This document shows, piece by piece, positions 45,626-54,779 of a DNA stretch of 64,000 nt. Positions within the stretch are counted from its first letter, which is position 1, and each line of letters begins with the position of its first letter. The notes beneath the pieces were generated by a model. That model was not told the DNA's origin, searched no databases, and saw only the letters and a program-made list of their open reading frames with translations. A program made the translations under genes and the position numbers. Source of the DNA: Neptunomonas marina (GTDB lineage Bacteria; Pseudomonadota; Gammaproteobacteria; Pseudomonadales; Balneatricaceae); NCBI RefSeq assembly GCF_004005935.1, contig NZ_SACQ01000003.1:62001-126000 (forward strand), read 5' to 3'.

Positions 45626-46290
45626 CAGTCAGCTAGCGACTCGCTCATCTGGGGAAACATAACACCCTGTGTGCCCGCCTCCCAAGGTTGGTATTTATGC
45701 ATAATTGCGCCGAATAGGTCGCTTTCAAGGTGGTGTGTGAGCCATTGTTGCAACGCAGGCCAATGCTGAGCGTTAAACCACGCTTTATCAACATGAGCGC
45801 ACTGGCGGACAAACGGAAACAGCGCGTAATCGGCCAACACATAATGCGATGCCAACAGGCCTCCACCGTCTGACGCAATCTTGTGATCAAGCTCACTCAG
45901 CCAATCGGCACATTGGTCGCGATAATAGCTCATTGGATGCTCTGGATAGCGATCAGCATACTTGTATCGATCTAGCCAAGGCTTAAACGCGGTATCATTT
46001 TGCCCGATAAGCTGCATACCGCTTTCGTAGTAGCTTGCATCTAACCAGCCTTCTGGATCGGACTGCTTGAGTGCCCAATGCATGATATCCAAGCTTTCAT
46101 CAACGACAGCACCGTCTGTATCAAGGAGCACAGGCACCGTGCCTTTTGGAGACGCCTCCAGCATCGCTGCGGGCTTGTTTTTTAAGATAATCTCGCGCAA
46201 TTCTACTTTTACAGTGCTCGCAGCAATCGCTAAACGGGCACGCATTGCGTATGGACATCGACGAAACGTGTAGAGAATAGGACTTGTCAT
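45622..46290 (-). CDS. Glutathione S-transferase family protein
   Basis: 222 residues. Thioredoxin-like N-terminal domain with FRRCPYAMRARLAIA (Cys12 as possible active residue) and GTVPVLLD, then an all-helical C-terminal domain. Cysteine-type (omega- or glutaredoxin-2-like) rather than serine/tyrosine type. A role in thiol or electrophile defence fits the neighbouring reductase fusion. Confidence 0.87.
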   Translation of the reverse strand: MTSPILYTFRRCPYAMRARLAIAASTVKVELREIILKNKPAAMLEASPKGTVPVLLDTDGAVVDESLDIMHWALKQSDPEGWLDASYYESGMQLIGQNDTAFKPWLDRYKYADRYPEHPMSYYRDQCADWLSELDHKIASDGGGLLASHYVLADYALFPFVRQCAHVDKAWFNAQHWPALQQWLTHHLESDLFGAIMHKYQPWEAGTQGVMFPQMSESLADC

Positions 46291-46379
46291 AGAAATAGCA
46301 GGTGTGGTTATACTTGCGCCCTAAAAAAATAATGCCGGATAGCGTACCGGTCCAGAGACAGAAAGTAAAAGGAACGCCT

Positions 46380-46883
46380 ATGTTGCTCACGCACTATGAG
46401 CCTATACCGTCTTCGTTTTGTGACTATAACGGCCACTTGAACGAGGGCTACTATCTCGTCATGCTCACTACGGCGACCGATACCATTCTTGATCATGCCG
46501 GATTAGATGCCACTTCACGAGACAAGCACCAATTTAGCGCTTTCACCGTGCAGAATACCCTTCGCTATTTCCGCGAGGTCAAACAGGGCCAACAGGTTGT
46601 TGCGCACTCGCGTCTGCTGTCCAGCGATAACAAACGCCTGCGCTTGTGGCACGAAATGCGTGACCCAAATGACAACACGCTCATGGCCACCATGGAGAGT
46701 GTGATGCTAGCTGTGAATATGGAATCGCGCCGCTGCGAAGCATGGCCTACGGAGATTGCAGAGCAAGTTTATGCATTGCAAGAAGCACACAATACGCTTA
46801 GTTGGCCAGATGGCGCGGGCGTATCTATTACGGCCCCTGCTGAGGGCTGCATGCCAAAGTTAACCACGCTCGCCTCTGCCTGA
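46380..46883 (+). CDS. Hotdog-fold acyl-CoA thioesterase
   Basis: 167 residues from MLLTHYEPIPSSFCDYNGHLNEGYYLVMLT; the upstream ATG frame adds 26 residues without family character. The D-x-N-G-H-x-N pattern and VQNTLRYFREVKQGQQV fit 4HBT-type thioesterases, of the kind that includes betainyl-CoA thioesterase. The substrate cannot be told from this window, where no carnitine genes are seen. Confidence 0.85.
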   Translation: MLLTHYEPIPSSFCDYNGHLNEGYYLVMLTTATDTILDHAGLDATSRDKHQFSAFTVQNTLRYFREVKQGQQVVAHSRLLSSDNKRLRLWHEMRDPNDNTLMATMESVMLAVNMESRRCEAWPTEIAEQVYALQEAHNTLSWPDGAGVSITAPAEGCMPKLTTLASA

Positions 46884-46932
46884 GCTTATATAAACTCCGC
46901 TTCGCGCTACCGCTTGCAGACACTGCAACAAA

Positions 46933-46961
46933 AAAGAGCCTAGCTGCCTGCTAGGCTCTTT
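46933..46961. terminator. Two-way terminator between thioesterase and ahpF
   Basis: AAAGAGCCTAGC-TGCCT-GCTAGGCTCTTT: a 12-bp perfect stem with A and T runs on both sides. It serves the converging thioesterase and ahpF genes. Confidence 0.92.
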
Positions 46962-46979
46962 GATCAGTTAAAACGTAGT

Positions 46980-48548
46980 CTAGTCGTTATCGCTTGACCG
47001 GATTAGGTAATCAAACGCTCCGAGTGAAGCCGTTGCGCCCGCGCCCATTGCGATAATGATCTGCTTGTAAGGCACGGTGGTGGCATCCCCCGCACCGAAC
47101 ACACCTAATGCCGATGTTTGGCCACGCTCATCGACGATGATTTCGCCATGTTGCGACAGCTCAACCGCGCCCTTCAGCCATTCCGTGTTAGGCACCAACC
47201 CGATCTGTACAAAGATGCCCGCCAATTCGATATCGTGTGAGTCACCGCTTTGACGATCGGTATAGCGTAAACCGGTTACCCGCTGGCCATCTCCCACCAC
47301 TTCTGTGGTCTGCGCCTGCATGATAATCTCGATGTTTTTGAGCGAGCGCGCTTTGCGGATGAGCACTTCGTCGGCACGCAGCACATCGGAAAACTCCAAT
47401 ACTGTCACATGGTCAACGATATTCGCCAGATCAATGGCCGCTTCAATCCCCGAGTTACCGCCGCCAATAACGGCAACCTTTTTACCTTTAAACAACGGAC
47501 CGTCACAGTGCGGACAGTACGCCACGCCTTTACCACGGTACTCATGTTCACCCGGCACATTCATCTCTCTCCAGCGGGCGCCCGTTGATAGAATGATCGC
47601 TTTACTCTTTAGCTGCGCACCGTTATCTAATGTGACGGTAGAGTAACCTCCAGGCTGCTCTGCCGGTTCAAGATGCGTCGCACGCACGCCGGTATTCACA
47701 TCAACATCATACTCTTTGACATGCTGCTCAAGATCGCGAACCAGTTTCGGGCCATCCGTCGCCGCAACCGAAATAAAATTCTCAATCGCCATCGTGTCCG
47801 CGACTTGCCCACCAAAACGCTCAGCTAATACACCTGTGCGAATCCCTTTACGTGCCGCATAGATCGCAGAAGCCGCACCAGCAGGCCCACCCCCTACAAC
47901 TAAGACATCGAAGGGCTCTTTTGCATTGAGCGATTCTGCCCGTTCGCTATCGCTGGTGGTATCTAACTTCGCCAAAATATCACTCAATGACATACGGCCT
48001 TGGCCAAAGAGTTCATCGTTTAAGTACACCGCTGGAACCGCAAGAATATTGCGTTCTTCAACCTCCTGCGGGAAGAGCCCACCATCCACCATGGTGTGGG
48101 TGATATTCGGGTTTAACGCCGCCATCAAGTTAAGCGCTTGCACAACCGCAGGGCAGTTCTGGCACGACAGCGAAATATATGAAACAAAATCCAAGCGCTG
48201 ATCAAGCGTACCAATCTGCGCTAATAAAGCTTGATCCTCTTTCGAGGGGTGACCACCTGCTTGCAACAACGCAAGCACAAATGATGTAAATTCGTGACCC
48301 ATTGGGATTCCGGCAAAGGCAACCCGCGATGTTTCACCTGCGGGGCTGACTTGCAAGCGCGGGATTCGCCCTGCTGCGCCAGATTCTGTTTGGGTAGAGA
48401 CCTTATCGGAAAGCTCCGCTACATCGTTAGCCAATGCGTGCAGCTCTTTCGACTTGGCCGAATCGTCAACATAAACCGTTAAGACGATAGGTTGCTTTAA
48501 GTTAGTTAAGTACTGGGATAGCTGTTCGCGAATCGTAGCGTCTAACAT
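46980..48548 (-). CDS. ahpF: Alkyl hydroperoxide reductase subunit F
   Basis: 522-residue NADH-dependent flavoprotein that reduces AhpC. The N-terminal double thioredoxin-fold region has the CxxC pair in [11 protein letters not shown] motif [17 protein letters not shown], redox CxxC in [12 protein letters not shown] motif [14 protein letters not shown], and FAD-end [19 protein letters not shown]. It lies 57 bp after ahpC on the same strand with a strong hairpin between them. Confidence 0.97.
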   Translation of the reverse strand: MLDATIREQLSQYLTNLKQPIVLTVYVDDSAKSKELHALANDVAELSDKVSTQTESGAAGRIPRLQVSPAGETSRVAFAGIPMGHEFTSFVLALLQAGGHPSKEDQALLAQIGTLDQRLDFVSYISLSCQNCPAVVQALNLMAALNPNITHTMVDGGLFPQEVEERNILAVPAVYLNDELFGQGRMSLSDILAKLDTTSDSERAESLNAKEPFDVLVVGGGPAGAASAIYAARKGIRTGVLAERFGGQVADTMAIENFISVAATDGPKLVRDLEQHVKEYDVDVNTGVRATHLEPAEQPGGYSTVTLDNGAQLKSKAIILSTGARWREMNVPGEHEYRGKGVAYCPHCDGPLFKGKKVAVIGGGNSGIEAAIDLANIVDHVTVLEFSDVLRADEVLIRKARSLKNIEIIMQAQTTEVVGDGQRVTGLRYTDRQSGDSHDIELAGIFVQIGLVPNTEWLKGAVELSQHGEIIVDERGQTSALGVFGAGDATTVPYKQIIIAMGAGATASLGAFDYLIRSSDND

Positions 48549-48572
48549 AGTGCCTCCAAATAAGTCTGAAAC

Positions 48573-48592
48573 GCCTGCCCCGCAGGGCAGGC
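48573..48592 (-). terminator. Hairpin between ahpC and ahpF
   Basis: GCCTGCCC-N4-GGGCAGGC, eight-base GC-rich stem without a T-run. It could attenuate transcription or stabilise the ahpC message, so that the peroxidase is made in excess of the reductase. Confidence 0.6.
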
Positions 48593-48605
48593 TGGGTATC
48601 GCTAT

Positions 48606-49175
48606 TTAGATCTTGCCAACAAGGTCCAACGAAGGTGCTAGCGTCTCTTCACCTTCCTTCCATTTTGCTGGGCATACTTCACCTGGGTGAGCTGCAACAT
48701 ATTGCGCTGCCTTGATTTTACGCACCAACTCACCCGCGTCTCGGCCGATACCACCGGCGTTAATTTCGATGATCTGGATTTTGCCCTCTGGGTCGATCAC
48801 GAATGTGCCACGTTCTGCCAGACCCGCTTCTTCGATCATCACACCGAAATTGCGCGTGATAGCACCTGTTGGATCACCGATCATTGGGAACGAGATCTTT
48901 TGGATCGTGTCAGAGGTGTCGTGCCACGCTTTGTGCGTGAAGTGCGTGTCAGTCGATACGCTGTATACCTCAACGCCCATACCTTGAAGCTCTGGGTAGT
49001 AGTCAGCCAAATCGCCTAGCTCTGTTGGGCACACGAATGTGAAATCTGCAGGGTAGAAAAACACAACTGACCATTTACCTTTCAGGTCTGCGTCAGAAAC
49101 TTCGATAAACTCGCCATTGTGAAATGCGGTAGCGTTGAATGGCTTAACTTCAGTGTTGATCAGTGTATGTGACAT
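48606..49175 (-). CDS. ahpC: Alkyl hydroperoxide reductase subunit C (peroxiredoxin)
   Basis: 189-residue typical 2-Cys peroxiredoxin that destroys H2O2 and organic peroxides. Peroxidatic Cys in FTFVCPTEL, resolving Cys in [16 protein letters not shown], and the AhpC-specific C-terminal tail. First gene of the ahpC-ahpF unit; an OxyR-like site lies upstream. Confidence 0.98.
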   Translation of the reverse strand: MSHTLINTEVKPFNATAFHNGEFIEVSDADLKGKWSVVFFYPADFTFVCPTELGDLADYYPELQGMGVEVYSVSTDTHFTHKAWHDTSDTIQKISFPMIGDPTGAITRNFGVMIEEAGLAERGTFVIDPEGKIQIIEINAGGIGRDAGELVRKIKAAQYVAAHPGEVCPAKWKEGEETLAPSLDLVGKI

Positions 49176-49267
49176 GATTCTCTCCTTTGAGATGATGTAT
49201 GTGTTCGACAGGAGAGATAGTAAAAAACCGGCTTTTATTTCGGAAATTAATAGTTTCTAAGAGTGTG

Positions 49268-49303
49268 ATAGAATTTTCTAATTGAACGATTAAGAACAAC
49301 TAT
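49268..49303. promoter_or_regulatory. Possible OxyR-type site upstream of ahpC
   Basis: ATAG-N6-CTAA-N7-ATTA-N7-CTAT resembles the OxyR array ATAG-N7-CTAT repeated, with one spacer short and two mismatched half-sites. Weak match, about 95 bp from the ahpC ATG. Confidence 0.35.
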
Positions 49304-49328
49304 GCAAGCCAATAAGCAGGATGTATCA

Positions 49329-49568
49329 ATGACTAACCCCGGCGCCAATGACCCTCTTCACGGCATCACACTCAAACACATCGTTACCGAGTTGGAGGCC
49401 TTTTATGGATGGGAGGGGCTAGCAAAGCAGATCGATATCAATTGCTTCAAAAAAGATCCTAGCATCAATTCAAGCCTGAAATTTCTGCGCCGCACACCAT
49501 GGGCACGCGATAAAGTCGAAGCACTTTATCTTAAAACAGAGCTAAAAAAGCGACGCAATAAGGGCTAG
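49329..49568 (+). CDS. VF530 family small DNA-binding-like protein
   Basis: 79 residues from [19 protein letters not shown] (AGGA seven bases upstream); the first ATG nine codons earlier has no ribosome site. The conserved ILTELVEYYGWEELA-type core is seen as [18 protein letters not shown], and [17 protein letters not shown] matches the VF530/DUF2132 family, whose fold suggests DNA binding. Role unknown. Confidence 0.88.
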   Translation: MTNPGANDPLHGITLKHIVTELEAFYGWEGLAKQIDINCFKKDPSINSSLKFLRRTPWARDKVEALYLKTELKKRRNKG

Positions 49569-49755
49569 CCTACCCCCAGTAATGCTTGAAGCACTACAAC
49601 TAGTAATTGCCCCGATAGGCTCGATTCAGCGACAATTAAAAAAACTTGAGTAATCTACTCGGATTAATAGCAAAACAGACAACGTCCAAGGATCGGTCTC
49701 TTTGTCAGTTGATACCAAGTTTTGAGTATTTTCACGAGAGAATGAGTCTTGGCAG

Positions 49756-50820
49756 ATGCTTAGAAAGAGTCGTAATACGCTCGTTATTACCTTAGCGCTC
49801 CTCCTCTTAATTGAGATAGCCTTGCAGGTGCGTTCCCACATTCGGTTTGGACAAAGTGTTTTCAACGCGCTAGCAAATGAAACGACCTATCAGTTTAACG
49901 AACAACTTGGCATAAAACTGCTCCGTCCAAACCATACACTTGCTGGTTCAAACGCGGTCATCACAACGAATGCTTTGGGCCTGCGTGATGATGATCTTGA
50001 ATCCCCAAAGCCCGAAAATCAGTATCGTATTGCGTTAGTGGGTGCCTCTACGGTGATGGGAACCTATACACGGAATAACGGTGACACACTCTCCTATCAG
50101 TTACAGGACATTCTGAATAACAGTCTTGATAAAACGTCACGACCGATGCGCGTAATAAATGCGGGGATCGCTGGTTACTCACTGCAAGATCAGAGAAAGA
50201 TCGTCGATAACCTGCTATCTAAGCTCGATGTTGATCATTACATCTTGTACACGGGATTTAACGACCTTGGCGGCTATTGCAAACCGAGTCAGAGTGCAGC
50301 GGAAAAAGATGACTACTCTCTCCCTACGCTGGCGTTGCCGAAGTGGCTACTCACCACCGAATTAATCACGAAAAATACGGTAGCCTTGCGAACATCGCTT
50401 GCAAAAAGTCAGGCACTATTGAATCCCCAAGACGTTGATAAGAGCGAGTTCAGCCACAACCTAGAAGCACTGCTGCAAAGCTTAAAGCGCACCGAAAAGC
50501 CCGTTTTAGTGATAGGCAACGCCGCAGCATTTCGGCGAGATATGCCACAGGAGCAGCAAGCCAACTTGTCAGAGACCGCCCGTTACTATAATGGCTGCTT
50601 TGACACCGCGGGGTTACTGACACTCTATGACGCACATAATGACATGATCCGCACAGCGTCTGAGGAAAACGGGATGCGGTTCTTTAATTTACAGAGTGAA
50701 TTACCAGGTGGGGAGGAATGGTTCGGTGATTCATCACATTTCTCTGTTAAAGGTAACAAACGCGTTGCTGAAATTATTGCGGCAAAAATAGCCCCCGACT
50801 TACCGAACAACAAGGAGTAA
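49756..50820 (+). CDS. SGNH/GDSL hydrolase-like membrane-anchored protein
   Basis: 354 residues. One N-terminal membrane helix (TLVITLALLLLIEIALQV) and an SGNH domain: the Ser block IALVGASTVMGTY, Gly block NAGIAGYS, Asn block TGFNDLGG, and the catalytic Asp/His in DSSHFSVKGN. It ends three bases before the MBOAT gene, so the two form an operon; such pairs move acyl groups onto extracellular or cell-surface glycans. Confidence 0.85.
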   Translation: MLRKSRNTLVITLALLLLIEIALQVRSHIRFGQSVFNALANETTYQFNEQLGIKLLRPNHTLAGSNAVITTNALGLRDDDLESPKPENQYRIALVGASTVMGTYTRNNGDTLSYQLQDILNNSLDKTSRPMRVINAGIAGYSLQDQRKIVDNLLSKLDVDHYILYTGFNDLGGYCKPSQSAAEKDDYSLPTLALPKWLLTTELITKNTVALRTSLAKSQALLNPQDVDKSEFSHNLEALLQSLKRTEKPVLVIGNAAAFRRDMPQEQQANLSETARYYNGCFDTAGLLTLYDAHNDMIRTASEENGMRFFNLQSELPGGEEWFGDSSHFSVKGNKRVAEIIAAKIAPDLPNNKE

Positions 50821-50823
50821 GGT

Positions 50824-52248
50824 GTGGCTTTTCAGTCTTTTCATTATGTTGTTTTTTTCCTCGTTATTTTTGGCTTGGTGAGAGGCGTATTCCGCGACAA
50901 CCACGATGCGAAAAAGAACTGTTTGCTAGCAGCCAGTTATTACTTCTACATGTGTTGGGATTGGCGCTTTGCTGGGTTAATTTTCGGCATCACCTTAATT
51001 AACTACATCATTGGCCAGAAAATCGCCGATGCTACAGATCAACCGAAAAAGAAAGCTTGGCTGACGCTCTCATTGGTCAGTAGTTTGGGGATACTCGCTT
51101 ACTTCAAATATACCAACTTCTTTATCGACTCATTCAACACATTGCTCACCAACCTAGGTGTCGAAACATCGCTACCTTTGTTAAGCATAATCCTACCTGT
51201 GGGAATCTCGTTTTATACGTTTCAGAGCATTAGCTACTCGTTGGATATCTATCGAGGCAGGCTAAAACCGGTCAGCAGTTTGCGTGATTTTTCTCTGTTC
51301 GTAGCATTCTTCCCACAGCTTGTCGCTGGGCCCATTGTGCGGGCAAGTCACTTTTTGCCGCAGCTCGAAGAAGGCTACAAAGAGGAGCAGAAAAACCCAG
51401 TAGAATCTGGCGTCGCACTGATAATACGCGGCTTTATAAAGAAAATAGCCATTGCCGATGTTTTAGCCGTGCATATCGTTGACCCTGCGTTTGCATCACC
51501 GGGTGACTACTCTCCTTGGTTCTTGCTCATCGCGCTGTATGCGTACAGTTACCAAGTTTATATGGACTTCTCTGGCTATACAGACATTGCCAGAGGTACG
51601 GCACGGTGTTTAGGGTTTGAACTGCAGATCAACTTTGATCGCCCTTATAAAGCCACCAGCATCGGCGACTTTTGGCGCCGTTGGCATATATCAATGTCAT
51701 CTTTCTTTCGGGACTACTTATTCTACGGCCTCGGCGGCTCCAAGTATGGCAACGTGTATGTCAACCTATTCATTACTTTCGTTGCTATCGGCGTTTGGCA
51801 CGGTGCCGGATGGAATTTCGTCGTGTACGGTATTTGCCATGCCAGCATGATCGCCTACGAGCGTTGGCGCATGAACCGTCGCAAAGCTGCTGGCTTACCT
51901 CCCCTTGAATACACTGGGCTGCATTGGATCTGGCGTGTATTTTGGATTTTTACCCTCGTATCTCTCACAAGAGTGCTATTCCGTGGCGGGAGCCTTGACG
52001 ATGCGTGGCTATATGTAGAAGCGATGACGAACTTCACGAATACACACACGCCGATAGGCTTAGTGGGTGGCGCAACACTCTTGATCGCCACTGCGCTGCA
52101 TTACACGCCATCAAAATGGACATTTGAGTGGAAGAATATCTACTGCCGTATGCCTTCATGGTTACAAGCGGGAGTTATCGTAACCACAACATACCTCGTG
52201 GTGGCATTTTCAACCGGCACTGCACCGTTTATCTACTTTCAGTTCTGA
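50824..52248 (+). CDS. MBOAT family O-acyltransferase
   Basis: 474-residue polytopic membrane protein of the AlgI/PatA/DltB type. The signature WRRWHISMSSFFRDYLFYGLGG and the catalytic His in GVWHGAGWNF are present; about ten membrane helices. GTG start with AAGGAG upstream, at the end of the SGNH gene. It passes acyl groups across the inner membrane for O-acylation of a glycan. No alginate genes are nearby, so the acceptor is unknown. Confidence 0.93.
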   Translation: MAFQSFHYVVFFLVIFGLVRGVFRDNHDAKKNCLLAASYYFYMCWDWRFAGLIFGITLINYIIGQKIADATDQPKKKAWLTLSLVSSLGILAYFKYTNFFIDSFNTLLTNLGVETSLPLLSIILPVGISFYTFQSISYSLDIYRGRLKPVSSLRDFSLFVAFFPQLVAGPIVRASHFLPQLEEGYKEEQKNPVESGVALIIRGFIKKIAIADVLAVHIVDPAFASPGDYSPWFLLIALYAYSYQVYMDFSGYTDIARGTARCLGFELQINFDRPYKATSIGDFWRRWHISMSSFFRDYLFYGLGGSKYGNVYVNLFITFVAIGVWHGAGWNFVVYGICHASMIAYERWRMNRRKAAGLPPLEYTGLHWIWRVFWIFTLVSLTRVLFRGGSLDDAWLYVEAMTNFTNTHTPIGLVGGATLLIATALHYTPSKWTFEWKNIYCRMPSWLQAGVIVTTTYLVVAFSTGTAPFIYFQF

Positions 52249-52341
52249 TGTTCTGACCACGTTCCTAAGGTGTACTCCGTTGCCTCCCCACTGCGTTGAG
52301 AGCTATCGCGATAGTTTAGGAAACGGGTTGCAAACGCCAAG

Positions 52342-52368
52342 AAAAAAGCCGCATGACGCGGCTTTTTT
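52342..52368. terminator. Two-way intrinsic terminator
   Basis: AAAAAAGCCGC-ATGAC-GCGGCTTTTTT between the converging MBOAT and 3-hydroxybutyrate oligomer hydrolase genes. Confidence 0.95.
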
Positions 52369-52380
52369 ATCACTCTCCTC

Positions 52381-54456
52381 TTACTCTGGGACGGTTAAAA
52401 CACCGTCCGCATAGGTGATGGGTTGGGCGCTCGCATCGCCGATAGGCGGCAAATCAGTTTGCGCCAAACTACCATTCGGTGCCGCTGCAGCAACAACCTG
52501 ACTATGTGGCAGCTCGGCTCCTGTTGTTAGATGAGACCACATCAGATCCATCGCCTGCTTAAAGTAATAGTCGATGGGCACATAGTTCATACCCGCTGTT
52601 GCATATAGCTGGTTAAGCACGTCCAAATGTTGCGAGTTGGTGACCTCGTAGTAGCGTAACTGGCTTTTATCGCCCTCAACTTGCTGGTTAAGTGCATAGT
52701 AGGGACGCGAAGAGTGGTTGACCGGAATCAGCGCATCTGCGCGGCCATGAACAATAATGGTAGGCAGTCCACGCAGATCACCGGTGCCGCGAACTTCGTC
52801 AATGCCCTGCATTAAACGACCATGCAGTGAGTTGTCTGAGTTGCTATAAAGGTCATACCAGCATTGCGCACCTTCGAAGTTGTAGTCGAAAAGGCCATTG
52901 GTTGAGCGCGTTGCAATCTGCAGTTGCGGCCCATCTGGCGAGTCGTTTTTGATGAGGAAAATATTCGCGGTACGTGGGATACCGTTACTCGTCGCTGCAA
53001 GTGTCGCTACTGAGGTGTTAGCCGTTGGCGTCACGCCATCAACCGCCGACATACTGATGTTACATAGGTTGTCGACCACCGAACTGCGGGTGTAAGCAGG
53101 GCCATACGTTGCCAATAACGATTGGAACAGATTGATGCCCGCATAGCCCACCAGCAACTTATCGGATTCAGGAAGGAAACCCGCACTATTCAGCGCATCT
53201 TTGGCATAGGTGCCAAGCGTTGCATAGTCAGAGGAAGCAGGAATCATCCCTGCACTGACCAAAGCATCACAGCGCTGTGGCGCAATAGACGTCAGAGCGA
53301 ATAGTGCACCGTTGTTGTCAGGCGCTAACGCGGCACAAGGCGCATACAGCTCAGCTAAAGCAAAGTACTCATAGGCAGCTTTGGAGTGCTCGCTCACCGG
53401 CGTTCGATTGCCCATGGCGATCGAAAACGGCGCTGGTGCTTGTTGTGGGTTGATATTGGGTTCGCCCACGACAACCGCATCAATTAAGCCGTGAGCATCT
53501 TGCTCAGCCGCACGCAACGAGGCACCGCCGCCGTTCGATACACTCGCAGCGATCACTAGGGTGTTATCGCTGTTGAGCTTAGCATCGGGGTACTGCTCAT
53601 TGAGTTGGGCAAAGGCAAAGCGGATCGCCTCCAGCGTCTCTTTACCCCAATCCTTTTCAATATTCTTTTGCGAGTGTGCATGCTTGTATGCATAGCGATG
53701 CGGGTTGTTCGCCACATAATCAGCCAACTCAGCTGCGCTTGGCGGTGTGACGCCACCATACTCAGCACTGGGCTTAGCGAGCGCTTCTTGTGTGGGTACT
53801 TGGAACGAGAGTTCCTCTTGAGCACCAGCTATAGCGATAGGGTTCAGTTGCAAGCCATAGCCGATACCTTGAGTCAGATCCACGGCGCCGGTGCCTTTAT
53901 TGGCATCGGTATAGGCGGCGGCACAGCCATGCTCAACCGCCCATGCCCCCGAGGTCCCAATCGCGCCATAAACCCCTCGCGAGCCAGACGATGGCGCCGC
54001 CACAATACAGGCCTTGTTGGGATTGAAGTTATCAGGTATCTGCACCATCACGGTGGAGCGGTTGATGCCCTCCCCAACAAACGCGAGATATTCGTGACCG
54101 GGATAAACGGTATTGTCCATCGGACCATAAAGGCGACCAAAGCCCCCTGCATCTGATGAGTCAACTAGGGCTCGGTAGTTCGCACTGATCGCTTGGCTGC
54201 GCAGTTCCGCCTTAGCTGGGTTATTTGGGTCGGTATAGAAACTGGCTGGCGGCGTTTGTAAACCGCTGAGGCCAAAACCACCGAGCAAACCATCACCACT
54301 ACCGTCGTAGTATGTTTTAGCCACTGGGCCGATATTTGTTGGCGCTGGAACGGCTGCCGAGTTGTCGCTACTCGAACCACACCCCACCATCACAAGCGAC
54401 ATAGATGAACAGGCAAGTACAGCCGATAACTGCTTGAAACCTCTCGTATTCTTCAC
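52381..54456 (-). CDS. 3-hydroxybutyrate oligomer hydrolase, lipoprotein
   Basis: 691 residues. Lipobox LVMVGC puts the lipidated Cys at residue 26, so it is exported and anchored. The family-typical TVYPGHEYLAFVG, SSGSRGVYGAIGTSGAWAVEHGCAAAYTD, nucleophile region AASVSNGGGASLRA and GRADALIPVNHSSRPYY identify the 3HB-oligomer hydrolase family. It cleaves oligomers released from poly-3-hydroxybutyrate. No PHB synthase is in the window, so it may serve use of external polymer. Confidence 0.93.
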   Translation of the reverse strand: MKNTRGFKQLSAVLACSSMSLVMVGCGSSSDNSAAVPAPTNIGPVAKTYYDGSGDGLLGGFGLSGLQTPPASFYTDPNNPAKAELRSQAISANYRALVDSSDAGGFGRLYGPMDNTVYPGHEYLAFVGEGINRSTVMVQIPDNFNPNKACIVAAPSSGSRGVYGAIGTSGAWAVEHGCAAAYTDANKGTGAVDLTQGIGYGLQLNPIAIAGAQEELSFQVPTQEALAKPSAEYGGVTPPSAAELADYVANNPHRYAYKHAHSQKNIEKDWGKETLEAIRFAFAQLNEQYPDAKLNSDNTLVIAASVSNGGGASLRAAEQDAHGLIDAVVVGEPNINPQQAPAPFSIAMGNRTPVSEHSKAAYEYFALAELYAPCAALAPDNNGALFALTSIAPQRCDALVSAGMIPASSDYATLGTYAKDALNSAGFLPESDKLLVGYAGINLFQSLLATYGPAYTRSSVVDNLCNISMSAVDGVTPTANTSVATLAATSNGIPRTANIFLIKNDSPDGPQLQIATRSTNGLFDYNFEGAQCWYDLYSNSDNSLHGRLMQGIDEVRGTGDLRGLPTIIVHGRADALIPVNHSSRPYYALNQQVEGDKSQLRYYEVTNSQHLDVLNQLYATAGMNYVPIDYYFKQAMDLMWSHLTTGAELPHSQVVAAAAPNGSLAQTDLPPIGDASAQPITYADGVLTVPE

Positions 54457-54779
54457 GATATAACCTCTTTTTTATATTTTTTGTCGAGATCGAGAAAGCG
54501 GACTCGGAGGTGCGAAAGAAACGTTAGCATCCTGCCAGTACAGCTTTCCCTAGCATGCACAGATGAGCTGCGCATCGTTCCATCAAAGCAGATTCAGCAT
54601 TGCCAAACAACCGTTTATACATTAACAAATCTAATAGCGTGCTTTGAGTAAATGCACGCTTCGCCACGTCTTGCTTGCCTTGTATTAAAAACGCGCAGCA
54701 ACAGCGCTGTATGACACCCATAAAAAAGGCAGCCAAATTGGCTGCCTAAACTACTAAGGGTCAAAATAGGTGAGGACTT
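54457..54779. other. Intergenic region between prpE-like and 3HB hydrolase genes
   Basis: Holds the promoter of the hydrolase gene and the terminator of the upstream synthetase gene (listed separately). A 70-codon minus-strand ORF (54524-54736) has no family features and overlaps the terminator, so I do not call it. Confidence 0.7.
54721..54747 (-). terminator. Intrinsic terminator of the prpE-like gene
   Basis: Minus strand AGGCAGCCA-ATT-TGGCTGCCT followed by TTTTT: nine-base stem, strong T-run, about 33 bp after the stop. Confidence 0.93.

Noticed and set aside
54524-54736. 70-codon ORF upstream of the 3HB hydrolase gene
   Set aside because: No ribosome site or family features; overlaps the terminator of the prpE-like gene.
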